A stretch of DNA of 8,270 bases from Thiomonas sp. (GTDB taxonomy: Bacteria > Pseudomonadota > Gammaproteobacteria > Burkholderiales > Burkholderiaceae_C), in assembly GCA_028706735.1 (NCBI GenBank), contig JAQTVS010000115.1, positions 1 through 8,270 of the forward strand, written 5' to 3'. Position 1 is the stretch's first letter. Each line of letters begins with the position of its first letter. The notes beneath the pieces were generated by a model. The model had not been told where the DNA came from. It made no database searches and saw nothing but the letters and a program-made list of their open reading frames with translations. Both the position numbers and the translations under genes were made by a program. Of the stretch, positions 1 through 6,774 are shown one piece after another.

Positions 1-778
1 GGGCGCTGCGCATCTCGGGCGGCAGCACATGCGAATGGCCGAGCGAACGCCGCGGATTGGCAGCCTGCACGCCCGACGCCAGGCCGTGCAGGCGGTCAAA
101 GAAAGCCTCGCCCGCGATGCCGCCCCACACCACGCGGAGTTGCTCGCGCCGCGCCCGCCAGAGCTGCTCCACGCTATGGATGCCCTGCGCCTGCAGCCGC
201 GCCAGCATGCGCACATTGATGCCGGTGAGATCGGTGAGTTGCATGCGCAGCAGCGGGCCGGGCAGGTCGCCCGCGTCGATCACCACCAGACCGTCGGGTT
301 TTTGCAGATTGGATGCCTGCTTGGCGAGAAACACATTGGGCGCAATGCCCACCGACACCCGCATGCACTCGCCCAGCGCCTCGCGCAGCGCGGCCTTGAG
401 GCGCAGCGCCAGCAGCGTGGCGCGCTCGCGGCTGGTCCAGCCCATGGGCAGGCTGCAGGCCATCTCGTCGATGGAGAGCACCTGCTCCACCGGCGCGATG
501 CTGTCCACCACGGCCACAGCGCGATGGTGGATCTGCACATACTCCGCATGCCGCGCCACCACGAACACGATGCCCGGACACAGCCGGCGCGCCTCGGCCA
601 CCTGCGTGCCCGTCTTCACGCCGAAGGCCTTGGCCTCGTAGCTGGCGGCGATGCAGCAGGTGGTGTCGGCCATCATGGGCACCACGCCCACCGGCCGCCC
701 CCGCAGCGCAGGGCAAAGCTGCTGCTCCACCGAGGCGAAGTAGGAGTTGAAATCGACCAGCAGGCAACGCAGCGTCAT
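1..778 (-). CDS. Y-family (translesion) DNA polymerase, DinB/UmuC/ImpB-like, C-terminal part beyond window
   Basis: The reverse strand from the ATG at 776-778 gives 259 residues running off the left edge, so the little-finger domain is not seen. Visible Y-family landmarks: a palm start VDFNSYFASVEQ (residues 8-19) with the first metal-binding Asp at 9 and a probable steric-gate Phe at 14; the finger-type stretch SYEAKAFGVKTGT (46-58); the catalytic SIDE (Ser102, Asp104, Glu105); and VGIAPNVFLAKQASNLQKPDG (143-163, quoted in part: GIAPNVFLAK), followed by a helix-hairpin-helix-like region around 181-231. Such enzymes copy past damaged template bases. Asn11 replaces the second Asp of DinB's DMD motif and is more like UmuC. 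It resembles the group often labelled ImpB/MucB/SamB. A SOS box lies 32 bp upstream. An in-frame GTG at 800-802 is a possible earlier start, but the ATG puts the palm motif at the usual distance. The ribosome-binding site is weak. The family call is secure; the subfamily is not. Confidence 0.9.
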   Translation of the reverse strand, partial: MTLRCLLVDFNSYFASVEQQLCPALRGRPVGVVPMMADTTCCIAASYEAKAFGVKTGTQVAEARRLCPGIVFVVARHAEYVQIHHRAVAVVDSIAPVEQVLSIDEMACSLPMGWTSRERATLLALRLKAALREALGECMRVSVGIAPNVFLAKQASNLQKPDGLVVIDAGDLPGPLLRMQLTDLTGINVRMLARLQAQGIHSVEQLWRARREQLRVVWGGIAGEAFFDRLHGLASGVQAANPRRSLGHSHVLPPEMRSA

Positions 779-809
779 GGCATGTCGTGCCGATTGGGGC
801 ACGCTCGAA

Positions 810-829
810 TACTGTTTTTATATTCAGTA
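810..829 (-). promoter_or_regulatory. LexA-binding SOS box upstream of the Y-family polymerase
   Basis: Read toward the polymerase gene, the site is TACTGAATATAAAAACAGTA. The known LexA operator of gamma- and betaproteobacteria is CTGT-N8-ACAG in an AT-rich palindrome (extended form TACTG-N10-CAGTA). This site matches the extended form fully on both flanks and departs from the 16-bp core at one base (CTGA instead of CTGT). It is an AT-rich island in otherwise GC-rich DNA, and ends 32 bp before the ATG at 778, where it would cover the promoter. A TATAAA-like -10 lies inside the box on the minus strand; I found no convincing -35. Repression by LexA and induction by DNA damage are inferred. Confidence 0.82.
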
Positions 830-919
830 TTTCACAGTGGCGTGGTCGGCGCAAGCGGTTCCGTGCGAGGTCTATTGATCCGGCACGGAGACGTTTGAGC
901 CCATCCCCCTGTCAAGCGC

Positions 920-1004
920 ATGAGAAGACGCCGGGCCGCCCCAAGTTTTCTCATCCCCCTCGGGGGGCCTGACGCGAACGCGGCAGGTCTGGGGGCGCTC
1001 CCAA
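920..1004 (+). repeat. GC-rich palindromic repeat, copy 1 (intergenic)
   Basis: This is one of three related elements in the window. First hairpin: arms 920-929 (ATGAGAAGAC) and 945-954 (GTTTTCTCAT) pair at nine Watson-Crick positions plus one G-T, around a 15-nt loop that holds GGGCCGCCCC. Second hairpin: a C5 run at 955-959 faces a G6 run at 962-967. Third hairpin: CCTG-a-CGCG (968-976) faces CGCG-g-CAGG (979-987). The element ends with a tail, TGGGGGCGCTCCCAA (990-1004), shared with the other copies. It lies in the 289-bp gap between the helicase stop and the polymerase start, both on the minus strand. Apart from this element and the SOS box I see nothing coding in that gap. There is no T-run suited to a classical terminator. 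Confidence 0.8.
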
Positions 1005-1067
1005 CTGACGCGAGATCTGGGGCAGGGAGGCGCTGTGCGATGCTTTAGCAAACATCAGCTGGCCGGA

Positions 1068-2354
1068 TCAATCGCTCCGCAGCACACCCGCTGCCGCTTC
1101 GCGCAACTTGTCTTTTTTGCTTTTGCGCCGACCCTTGATGCCGCCGTTTCCGTCTTGCGGCGCGGGCGCTGCGGGCGGCGCGGCGGGCTCGAACCCGGGC
1201 GCCTGCTCGCGCGGCACGCTCTGCCGCAGGCGCTTTTCGATCAAGCGCAACTGTGCGGCGCTGCCCGGCGCGTCAGCGCAGAGGAAGCTCACCGCCAGGC
1301 CGGGCTCGCCTGCTCTGCCGGTGCGGCCGATGCGGTGGGTGTAGTCGACTGCGGAGCGTGGGAGGTCGTAATTGACCACCGCCGCCAGTTGGGCCACATC
1401 GATGCCGCGCGCGGCCAGATCGGTGGCAACCAGCACCGCCAGTCTGCGGTCGTGAAAATCGGCCAGCGCCTGCGCACGCCGGCTCTGGCTGAGCTGCCCG
1501 TGAAAGGCGGCGGCGGCAAGCCCGGCGCGCCGCAATTTTTCGGCCACATGCTCGGTGGCATATTGCGTGGCGACGAACACCAGCACGCGGTCCCACCCTT
1601 CAGCGGCGATGAGGTGGCGCAGCAGCATGGTGCGGCGCGCAGCGTCCACCTCGATCACGCGCTGGCGGATGCGCGGCATGGCCGGGGCGTGCGCAATCGT
1701 CGTCTCAAACCGGCGCGCGTCGCGCAACACAGACCCAGCCAAAGTGGCGACGGCGTCCGGCAGGGTGGCGCTGAACATCAGGGTTTGGCGCTGCGCGGGC
1801 AGCAGGCTCAGCAGCGTGTTGATCTCCTCGGAGAACCCCAGGTCGAGCAGCCGGTCGGCCTCGTCAAGCACCAGCATTCGCACCGTCGACAGGCGCAGCA
1901 CCTTCTGTTCGGCCAGATCGAGCAGGCGTCCGGGGGTGGCGACCACCAGTTGCGCACCGCCCTGCAGGGCCTGCCGCTGCGCCTGCAGCGCAACGCCGCC
2001 AACCGCGACCACGGTGTTGAGTTGCGGCGCCAGGCTGCGGGCGCTTGCGCCAATTTGCGCGGCGAGTTCGCGCGTGGGCGCAAGAATCAGCGCGCGCAGG
2101 ATGCGCGGTGGTGCAGGCGGCCATTGCGGCTCGACCAGCAGGCGCTGCAGCAGCGGCAGCAGAAAGGCTGCGGTTTTGCCCGAGCCGGTGGACGCCAAGC
2201 CCAGCACATCGCCTCCCTGGAGCGCGCTCGGCAGCACGGCCGCCTGAATGGCAGTGGGCGTGCTCCAGCCGAGGGCGGCGGCGGCCTGCGCCAGGGCGGG
2301 AACCAGCCCGAGTTCGGAAAAGCCGGGGCGCGGTTCGGCGGAAAGGTCGGGCAT
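1068..2354 (-). CDS. rhlE: DEAD-box ATP-dependent RNA helicase, RhlE group
   Basis: A cytoplasmic RNA-remodelling ATPase of 428 residues from the chosen ATG at 2352-2354. Motifs appear in family order: a Q-motif region FSELGL...TPTAIQ (about 12-37), Walker A ASTGSGKT (54-61), PTREL (93-97), TPGR (140-143), DEAD (164-167), SAT (195-197), a motif IV region near 256-262, ARGID (315-319) and HRIGRTGR (340-347). After residue 380 comes an Ala/Pro-rich stretch and a basic tail containing KGRRKSKKDK, typical of RNA-binding tails in RhlE-type helicases. The reading frame stays open upstream to 2591. Starts at 2444 and 2591 are possible, but they add poorly conserved sequence that would consume the divergent promoter region, while family members begin close to the Q motif. 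No start has a strong ribosome-binding site. RhlE-type helicases act in ribosome assembly, RNA turnover and cold adaptation; the exact paralogue is uncertain. Confidence 0.9.
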   Translation of the reverse strand: MPDLSAEPRPGFSELGLVPALAQAAAALGWSTPTAIQAAVLPSALQGGDVLGLASTGSGKTAAFLLPLLQRLLVEPQWPPAPPRILRALILAPTRELAAQIGASARSLAPQLNTVVAVGGVALQAQRQALQGGAQLVVATPGRLLDLAEQKVLRLSTVRMLVLDEADRLLDLGFSEEINTLLSLLPAQRQTLMFSATLPDAVATLAGSVLRDARRFETTIAHAPAMPRIRQRVIEVDAARRTMLLRHLIAAEGWDRVLVFVATQYATEHVAEKLRRAGLAAAAFHGQLSQSRRAQALADFHDRRLAVLVATDLAARGIDVAQLAAVVNYDLPRSAVDYTHRIGRTGRAGEPGLAVSFLCADAPGSAAQLRLIEKRLRQSVPREQAPGFEPAAPPAAPAPQDGNGGIKGRRKSKKDKLREAAAGVLRSD

Positions 2355-2626
2355 GGCGGCGGCGGGCTTGTCTGGCGATTGTCGGGGGAGGAACTCCCGC
2401 AAAACCTGCGGGGTGCGGTGGAGTGTCGAAAGCACGCTGCGCATTGTCTGCCAGGAGCCTGTCCTGCCGCCAGAGTCGGCCTGCCCACCGGCTGCACTGA
2501 CTTTTGCGCAACACAGCTTTGCCTTCGACAAATCGCAAAAAGCCGGGTTACTCCTGCCCCGCTGCAGCGCAGCAAACGAGATAATCTGCAAGCAAATACA
2601 ACAAAGTTCTCACGGACAGACTCGCC
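2355..2626. other. Divergent intergenic region between the helicase gene and glcD
   Basis: These 272 bp separate two genes transcribed away from each other, so both promoters should lie here. The left half remains open in the helicase frame and could be partly coding if that gene starts at 2444. The right part (about 2500-2626) is more AT-rich than its surroundings, as expected of a promoter. A GATAAT hexamer at 2580-2585, 41 bp before the glcD ATG, would be a reasonable -10 for glcD, but no good -35 lies 16-18 bp upstream of it. I could not identify an operator for a GlcC- or LysR-type regulator, and no regulator gene is next to the operon. Confidence 0.5.
2580..2585 (+). promoter_or_regulatory. 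Possible -10 element for the glcDEF operon
   Basis: GATAAT matches the sigma-70 -10 consensus TATAAT at five of six positions and sits in the AT-rich stretch 41 bp before the glcD start. There is no matching -35 hexamer at the normal distance (the place is taken by C-rich sequence), so an activator-dependent promoter or another start point is possible. Confidence 0.25.
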
Positions 2627-4120
2627 ATGAACGCCCCCCTCCAACCCGACATCGCCGCCCGTGCCGCGCGGCAGGCCGAAGTGGTCGCCGCGCTTGGCGC
2701 GGTAGCGCCGCCGCACATCCTGCTCTGGCAGCCCGAGGAGGTCACGCCCTACGAGTGCGACGGCCTTTCGGCCTATCGGCGCAAACCGCTGGTGGTGGTG
2801 CTGCCGGAAACCGAGGCGCAGGTGGCGGCCGTGCTCAAGGCCTGCCACAAGCTGAACGTGCCGGTGGTGGCGCGCGGCGCGGGCACGGGGCTGTCGGGCG
2901 GGGCGCTGCCCAACGAAGACGGCGTGCTGCTGGCGCTGGCGCGGTTCAACCGCATCAAGCGCATCGATGCCATCGCCCGCACCGCCACGGTGGAATGCGG
3001 GGTGCGCAACCTGGCCATTTCCGAGGCCGCAGCGCCGCACGGCCTGTTTTACGCGCCCGATCCGAGCAGCCAGATCGCCTGCACCATCGGCGGCAACATC
3101 GCCGAAAACTCAGGCGGCGTGCATTGCCTCAAATACGGCCTCACCGTGCACAACGTGCTGCAGGTGCGCGGCTACACCGTCGAAGGCGAGCCGCTGACCA
3201 TCGGCGGGCTGGCCTGCGACTGTCCCGGCCCCGATCTGCTCGCCGCCGTGATCGGCAGCGAAGGCATGCTCATGGTCGTCACCGAAGTGACGGTGAAACT
3301 GCTGCCCAAACCCGTTCTGGCGCGCTGCATCATGGCCAGCTTCGACGATCTGCGCAAGGCGGGCGACGCGGTCGCGGCCATCATCGCCGCGGGCATCATT
3401 CCGGCCGGGCTGGAAATGATGGATCAGCCCATGACCGTGGCGGCCGAGTCCTTCGTGCACGCCGGCTACGACCTGGACGCGAAGGCCATTCTGCTGTGCG
3501 AGAGCGACGGCACGCCCGAAGAAGTGGAGGAAGAGATCGGCCGCATGACCGAGGTGCTGTCGCGCTGCGGGGCAATCAAGCTGAAGTGCAGCGACAGCGA
3601 GGCCGAGCGCCTGCGCTTCTGGAGCGGGCGCAAGAATGCCTTTCCCGCCACCGGCCGCATCTCGCCCGACTATTACTGCATGGACGGCACCATTCCGCGC
3701 AAGCGCGTGGCCGACATGCTTGAAGCCATTCAGGGCATGGAGGGCAAGTACGGCCTGCGCTGCGTCAACGTGTTCCATGCGGGCGACGGCAATCTGCATC
3801 CGCTCATCCTGTTCGACGCCAACCAGCCCGGCGAATTGCACCGCGCCGAGGAATTCGGCGCTGAAATTCTCGAAACCAGCGTGGCCATGGGCGGCACGGT
3901 CACCGGCGAGCATGGCGTGGGCTTCGAGAAAATCAACGCCATGTGCGTGCAGTTCAGCCCCGAGGAGCGCGAGCAGTTTTTCGCCTTTCGCCGCGCCTTC
4001 GATCCCGGCGAAACGCTCAATCCCGGCAAGCAGATTCCCACCCACGCCCGCTGTGCCGAATACGGCAAGATGCATGTGCGCGGCGGCCTGCTGCCGTTTC
4101 CCAACATCCCCCGGTTCTGA
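2627..4120 (+). CDS. glcD: Glycolate dehydrogenase (glycolate oxidase), FAD-binding catalytic subunit GlcD
   Basis: 497 residues, against about 499 for E. coli GlcD. It oxidises glycolate (and often D-lactate) to the 2-oxo acid using FAD, in a complex with GlcE and GlcF at the cytoplasmic face of the inner membrane. The N-terminal FAD-binding domain of the PCMH/FAD_binding_4 type spans roughly 50-230, with VARGAGTGLSGG (81-92) and the flavin-contacting region PDPSSQ...GGNIAENSGG (144-164). The C-terminal FAD-oxidase domain carries the substrate-pocket and metal motif HAGDGNLHP (384-392), GGTVTGEHGVG (422-432) and the closing NPGK (465-468). All expected motifs are intact. It is the first gene of glcDEF, with a 57-bp gap to glcE. 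The ribosome-binding site before the ATG is weak (CGGACAG). The distinction from D-lactate dehydrogenases of the same fold comes from the following glcE and glcF. Confidence 0.95.
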   Translation: MNAPLQPDIAARAARQAEVVAALGAVAPPHILLWQPEEVTPYECDGLSAYRRKPLVVVLPETEAQVAAVLKACHKLNVPVVARGAGTGLSGGALPNEDGVLLALARFNRIKRIDAIARTATVECGVRNLAISEAAAPHGLFYAPDPSSQIACTIGGNIAENSGGVHCLKYGLTVHNVLQVRGYTVEGEPLTIGGLACDCPGPDLLAAVIGSEGMLMVVTEVTVKLLPKPVLARCIMASFDDLRKAGDAVAAIIAAGIIPAGLEMMDQPMTVAAESFVHAGYDLDAKAILLCESDGTPEEVEEEIGRMTEVLSRCGAIKLKCSDSEAERLRFWSGRKNAFPATGRISPDYYCMDGTIPRKRVADMLEAIQGMEGKYGLRCVNVFHAGDGNLHPLILFDANQPGELHRAEEFGAEILETSVAMGGTVTGEHGVGFEKINAMCVQFSPEEREQFFAFRRAFDPGETLNPGKQIPTHARCAEYGKMHVRGGLLPFPNIPRF

Positions 4121-4177
4121 CGCCCGCGCGTCTCCAGACAGACTTTCCGCGCCGCCCCGCGCCGCACACCCTCGCTC

Positions 4178-5302
4178 ATGCAAGCAGACGATCTGATCCC
4201 TCTTTGGCAAGACCTGATACGCGAGGCCGCCTCGCGCGGCGAGCGCATCCGCATCCACGGCGGCAACAGCAAAGCGCCGTGGTGGGCCGCCGTGCAGCAC
4301 ACTGGCATGGACACCGCCGAGCACACGCTCGACACCACGCTGCTGCCGGGCATCACCCACTTCGAACCGACCGAACTGGTCATCACCGCGCGGGCGGGCA
4401 CGCCGCTGACTGAGATCGAAGCGGCGTTGGCCGAGCATCATCAGTTCCTACCCTTTGAGCCGCCGCACTTCGCCCGCATCGGCCAGGCCACGCTCGGCGG
4501 CATGGTGGCCAGCGCCATGAGCGGCCCGGCGCGCATCAGCGCGGGCGGCGTGCGCGACTATGTGCTCGGCGCCACCCTGCTGAATGGCAAGGGCGAGGTG
4601 CTGCGCTTCGGCGGCGAGGTGATGAAAAACGTCGCCGGGTTCGACGTCTCGCGCCTGCTGTGCGGCTCGCTCGGCTCGCTCGGGGTCATTCTCGACGTGT
4701 CGCTCAAAATCATGCCCGTGGCCCCGGCGGAAACCACCCTGCGCTTTTCCATGACGCAGGACGAGGCCATCACCCGCTGCAACACCTGGGCCGCGCAACC
4801 CCTGCCGCTCAACGCCAGCGCCTGGCTGCCCGACCGCAGCGGCGGCGCCGGCAAAGGCGTGCTCACCCTGCGGCTGCGCGGCGCCCAGGCAGCGGTGCAG
4901 GCGGCCAGCGCCAAACTCGGCGGTGAACGCCTGCCCGAGGCCGAAGCCATCGCCTTCTGGTCTGCGTTGCGCGAGCAGGCTCTTCCGTGGTTCACCTCCA
5001 CCTGGCCGGGCGACTCGCAAGCCGCGCTCTGGCGCCTGTCGCTGCCCAGCACCGCACCGGCGCTCGATCTTTCCGGCACGCAGTTGGTGGAATGGTTCGG
5101 CGGCCTGCGCTGGCTCATCAGCGCCGCGCCCGCGCCCATCATCCACGAAGCCGCACGACAGGCCGGCGGCCATGCCACCCGCTTTCGCGGCGGCGACGCC
5201 AGCGCGCCGGTATTTGACCCGGCGCAGGCCACGCTGCTGCGCATTCAGCGCAACATCAAGACCGCCTTCGATCCGCACGGCGTGTTCCCCACTCTTTTCT
5301 GA
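4178..5302 (+). CDS. glcE: Glycolate dehydrogenase, FAD-binding subunit GlcE
   Basis: 374 residues, somewhat longer than E. coli GlcE (about 350). It is the second flavin-fold subunit, required for activity of the GlcDEF complex. It has only the FAD_binding_4-type half plus a short C-terminal domain. Recognisable stretches are HGGNSK (27-32), EPTELVITARAGTPL (63-77), LPFEPPH (91-97), SGPARISAGGVRDYVLG (115-131), FGGEVMKNVAGFDVSRL (144-160), GSLGSLGVI (163-171) and GGHATRF (330-336). These match GlcE rather than the catalytic GlcD, which carries the HAGDGNLHP motif absent here. The C-terminus is unusual: family members end with a GVFNPGR-type sequence, but this protein ends DPHGVFPTLF and stops. 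The gene starts 57 bp after glcD and ends 5 bp before glcF, which fits one transcript and translational coupling to glcF. No clear ribosome-binding site is visible before its ATG. Confidence 0.93.
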   Translation: MQADDLIPLWQDLIREAASRGERIRIHGGNSKAPWWAAVQHTGMDTAEHTLDTTLLPGITHFEPTELVITARAGTPLTEIEAALAEHHQFLPFEPPHFARIGQATLGGMVASAMSGPARISAGGVRDYVLGATLLNGKGEVLRFGGEVMKNVAGFDVSRLLCGSLGSLGVILDVSLKIMPVAPAETTLRFSMTQDEAITRCNTWAAQPLPLNASAWLPDRSGGAGKGVLTLRLRGAQAAVQAASAKLGGERLPEAEAIAFWSALREQALPWFTSTWPGDSQAALWRLSLPSTAPALDLSGTQLVEWFGGLRWLISAAPAPIIHEAARQAGGHATRFRGGDASAPVFDPAQATLLRIQRNIKTAFDPHGVFPTLF

Positions 5303-5307
5303 TCACG

Positions 5308-6621
5308 ATGGAAACCCATCTCAGCCCCGAATTCGCCAGCACGCCCGAAGGCCAGCAGGCCGAAGCCATTCTGCGCAACTGCGTGCACTGCGGCTTTTGC
5401 ACCGCCACCTGTCCAACGTATCAACTCCTGGGCGATGAACTCGACGGCCCGCGCGGCCGCATCTACCAGATCAAGCAGGTGCTCGAAGGCGCCGCGCCCA
5501 CCCGCACCACCCAGCTCCACCTCGACCGCTGCCTCACCTGCCGCAACTGCGAGACCACCTGCCCGTCCGGCGTGGAGTACGGCAAGCTGGTGGACATCGG
5601 CCGCGCCGTGGTCGATGCCAAGGTGGAACGTCCCGCCGGAGAAAAATTCGCCCGCTGGGCGCTGCGCGAAGGCATGACCTCCAGCCTGTTCGCCCCGGCC
5701 ATCAAGCTCGGCCAGGCGCTGCGTCCGCTGGTGCCCGCCGCGCTGCGCGACAAGGTGCCGCCCCGGCAGCGTGCAGGCAAACGCCCGCAGCGCGACCACG
5801 CCCGCAAAGTGCTGATGCTGGACGGCTGCGTGCAGCCCACGCTCATGCCCAATATCGGCGCGGCCACCGCCCGCGTGCTCGACGCTGTGGGTGTGCAGCC
5901 GCTGCTGGCCGACGGCGCGGGCTGCTGCGGCGCGATCCGCCAGCATCTCTCCGACCACGGCGGCGCGCTGGCCGACATGAAGCGCAATATCGATGCCTGG
6001 TGGCCGCTGGTGGAAAGCGGCACGGTGGAGGCCATCGTGATGGACGCCTCGGGCTGCGGCGCCATGGTCAAGGAATACGGCCACCACCTGCTGCACGACC
6101 CCGCCTATGCCGACCGCGCCCAGCGCATCAGCGCGCTGTGCCAGGACATCAGCGAGTACCTGCCGCAGTTCGCAGCGCCACTCAAGACGTTGCTTTCAGG
6201 AAAACGCAGGGCCGCCCCAAGTTTTCCTGACCCCCTCGGGGGGCGGGCAGGGCATGCAACTGACCAGGGGACTCCCAATCCCAAGCCGGTTGACCACCTC
6301 GCCTACCACCCGCCCTGCACCCTGCAGCACGCGCAGCAGGTGCGCGGCGGGGCCGAGTCGCTGCTGCGCGAGTTGGGCTTCGAGGTCAAGCTGCCGCTGG
6401 AGAGCCATCTGTGTTGCGGCTCGGCCGGCACCTATTCGGTGATGCAGCCCGAGTTGTCGAAAGATCTGCGCAACCGCAAACTGCAGCACCTGGCCGAAAT
6501 CGCGCCGCAACGCATCGTCAGCAGCAATATCGGCTGCATCCAGCATCTGCAGGCCGGCACCACCATTCCCGTGCAACACTGGGTGGAACTGCTCGACGAG
6601 GCGCTGCACGGCAAACCCTGA
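5308..6621 (+). CDS. glcF: Glycolate dehydrogenase, iron-sulfur subunit GlcF, with an in-frame repeat-derived insertion
   Basis: 437 residues, against about 407 in E. coli. GlcF carries electrons from the flavin subunits toward the quinone pool. Two [4Fe-4S] motifs are intact: CVHCGFCTATCP (Cys25, 28, 31, 35) and CLTCRNCETTCP (Cys75, 78, 81, 85). Two CCG domains follow, with GCCGAI around 205-210 and CCGSAGTY around 369-376. These are the heterodisulfide-reductase-like domains of the family. Residues about 297-329 have no counterpart in ordinary GlcF. They translate the palindromic repeat at 6196-6278 (peptide SGKRRAAPSFPDPLGG and onward) plus a short flank. Family homology resumes at LAYHPPCTLQHAQQ (331-344). 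The insertion sits in the linker between the CCG domains, keeps the frame, and all cluster residues remain, so the protein is plausibly functional. The start lies 5 bp after the glcE stop with no clear ribosome-binding site, suggesting coupled translation. Confidence 0.94.
   Translation: METHLSPEFASTPEGQQAEAILRNCVHCGFCTATCPTYQLLGDELDGPRGRIYQIKQVLEGAAPTRTTQLHLDRCLTCRNCETTCPSGVEYGKLVDIGRAVVDAKVERPAGEKFARWALREGMTSSLFAPAIKLGQALRPLVPAALRDKVPPRQRAGKRPQRDHARKVLMLDGCVQPTLMPNIGAATARVLDAVGVQPLLADGAGCCGAIRQHLSDHGGALADMKRNIDAWWPLVESGTVEAIVMDASGCGAMVKEYGHHLLHDPAYADRAQRISALCQDISEYLPQFAAPLKTLLSGKRRAAPSFPDPLGGRAGHATDQGTPNPKPVDHLAYHPPCTLQHAQQVRGGAESLLRELGFEVKLPLESHLCCGSAGTYSVMQPELSKDLRNRKLQHLAEIAPQRIVSSNIGCIQHLQAGTTIPVQHWVELLDEALHGKP
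6196..6278 (+). repeat. GC-rich palindromic repeat, copy 2 (inside glcF, translated)
   Basis: The arms TCAGGAAAAC (6196-6205) and GTTTTCCTGA (6221-6230) are perfectly complementary over 10 bp around a 15-nt loop containing GGGCCGCCCC. A C5 run (6231-6235) then faces a G6 run (6238-6243). The tail GGGGACTCCCAA (6267-6278) corresponds to the tail of copy 1. The third hairpin of the other copies is not recognisable here. Of the three forward frames, the one used by glcF and one other are open through the hairpins; the third meets a TGA at the end of the right arm. I saw no obvious target-site duplication. Confidence 0.85.
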
Positions 6622-6660
6622 CCGCTGTTGGATTTCTGCCTCTCGCAGCGCCTGACTTGG

Positions 6661-6689
6661 TTGTCAGTCCCGGGCTTGTTGTGGACAAT
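6661..6689 (+). promoter_or_regulatory. Sigma-70-like promoter for the substrate-binding-protein gene
   Basis: TTGTCA (6661-6666, five of six to TTGACA) is separated by exactly 17 bp from GACAAT (6684-6689, four of six to TATAAT). It begins 40 bp after the glcF stop, so it would start a new transcript near 6696. The leader of the downstream gene would then be about 250 nt and include the nested inverted repeats and repeat copy 3. Confidence 0.5.
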
Positions 6690-6705
6690 GCCAAAAATCA
6701 TGTTG

Positions 6706-6774
6706 CAGAGGGATAGCCCAGGGCCGGGGGGCCCTGCCCGCGCGAAAGCGGGTCCTGGCTGGTTCTTCCCTCTG
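6706..6774 (+). other. Nested inverted repeats with three-way-junction potential (leader or transcript-end structure)
   Basis: An outer stem, CAGAGGGA (6706-6713) with TCCCTCTG (6767-6774), is perfect over 8 bp. Inside it AGCCCAGG (6715-6722) can pair with CCTGGCT (6754-6760) with one bulged base. Within that lie two hairpins: GGGCC (6721-6725) with GGCCC (6730-6734) around a G4 loop, and CCCGC (6737-6741) with GCGGG (6748-6752) around GCGAAA. The middle stem and the first hairpin share two bases, so they compete slightly. No T-run follows, so this is not a standard intrinsic terminator. It sits after glcF and just downstream of the predicted promoter. It could be a leader RNA structure, a transcript-stabilising end for glcF, or further repeat-element material. 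No known RNA family is recognised. Confidence 0.4.

Noticed and set aside
29..898. A 289-codon plus-strand open frame opposite the Y-family polymerase
   Set aside because: The His- and Arg-rich translation has no known domain, and the minus strand encodes a clear polymerase.
2355..2591. N-terminal extension of the helicase to 2444 or 2591
   Set aside because: The added residues do not resemble the family and would use up the divergent promoter region. The start at 2444 is possible but has no good ribosome-binding site.
1035..2630. A 531-codon open frame on the plus strand across the helicase gene
   Set aside because: It is antisense to a helicase with all motifs intact, its translation is rich in Arg, Gln, Ala and Gly with no recognisable domain, and such frames are common opposite GC-rich genes.
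3110..4441. Minus-strand open frames opposite glcD and glcE
   Set aside because: They mirror two strongly supported genes and cross the boundary between them; there is no independent evidence of coding.
6196..6294. A frameshift or pseudogene in glcF
   Set aside because: The frame is continuous from start to stop and homology resumes in the same frame after the insertion, so this is an in-frame insertion and not a break.
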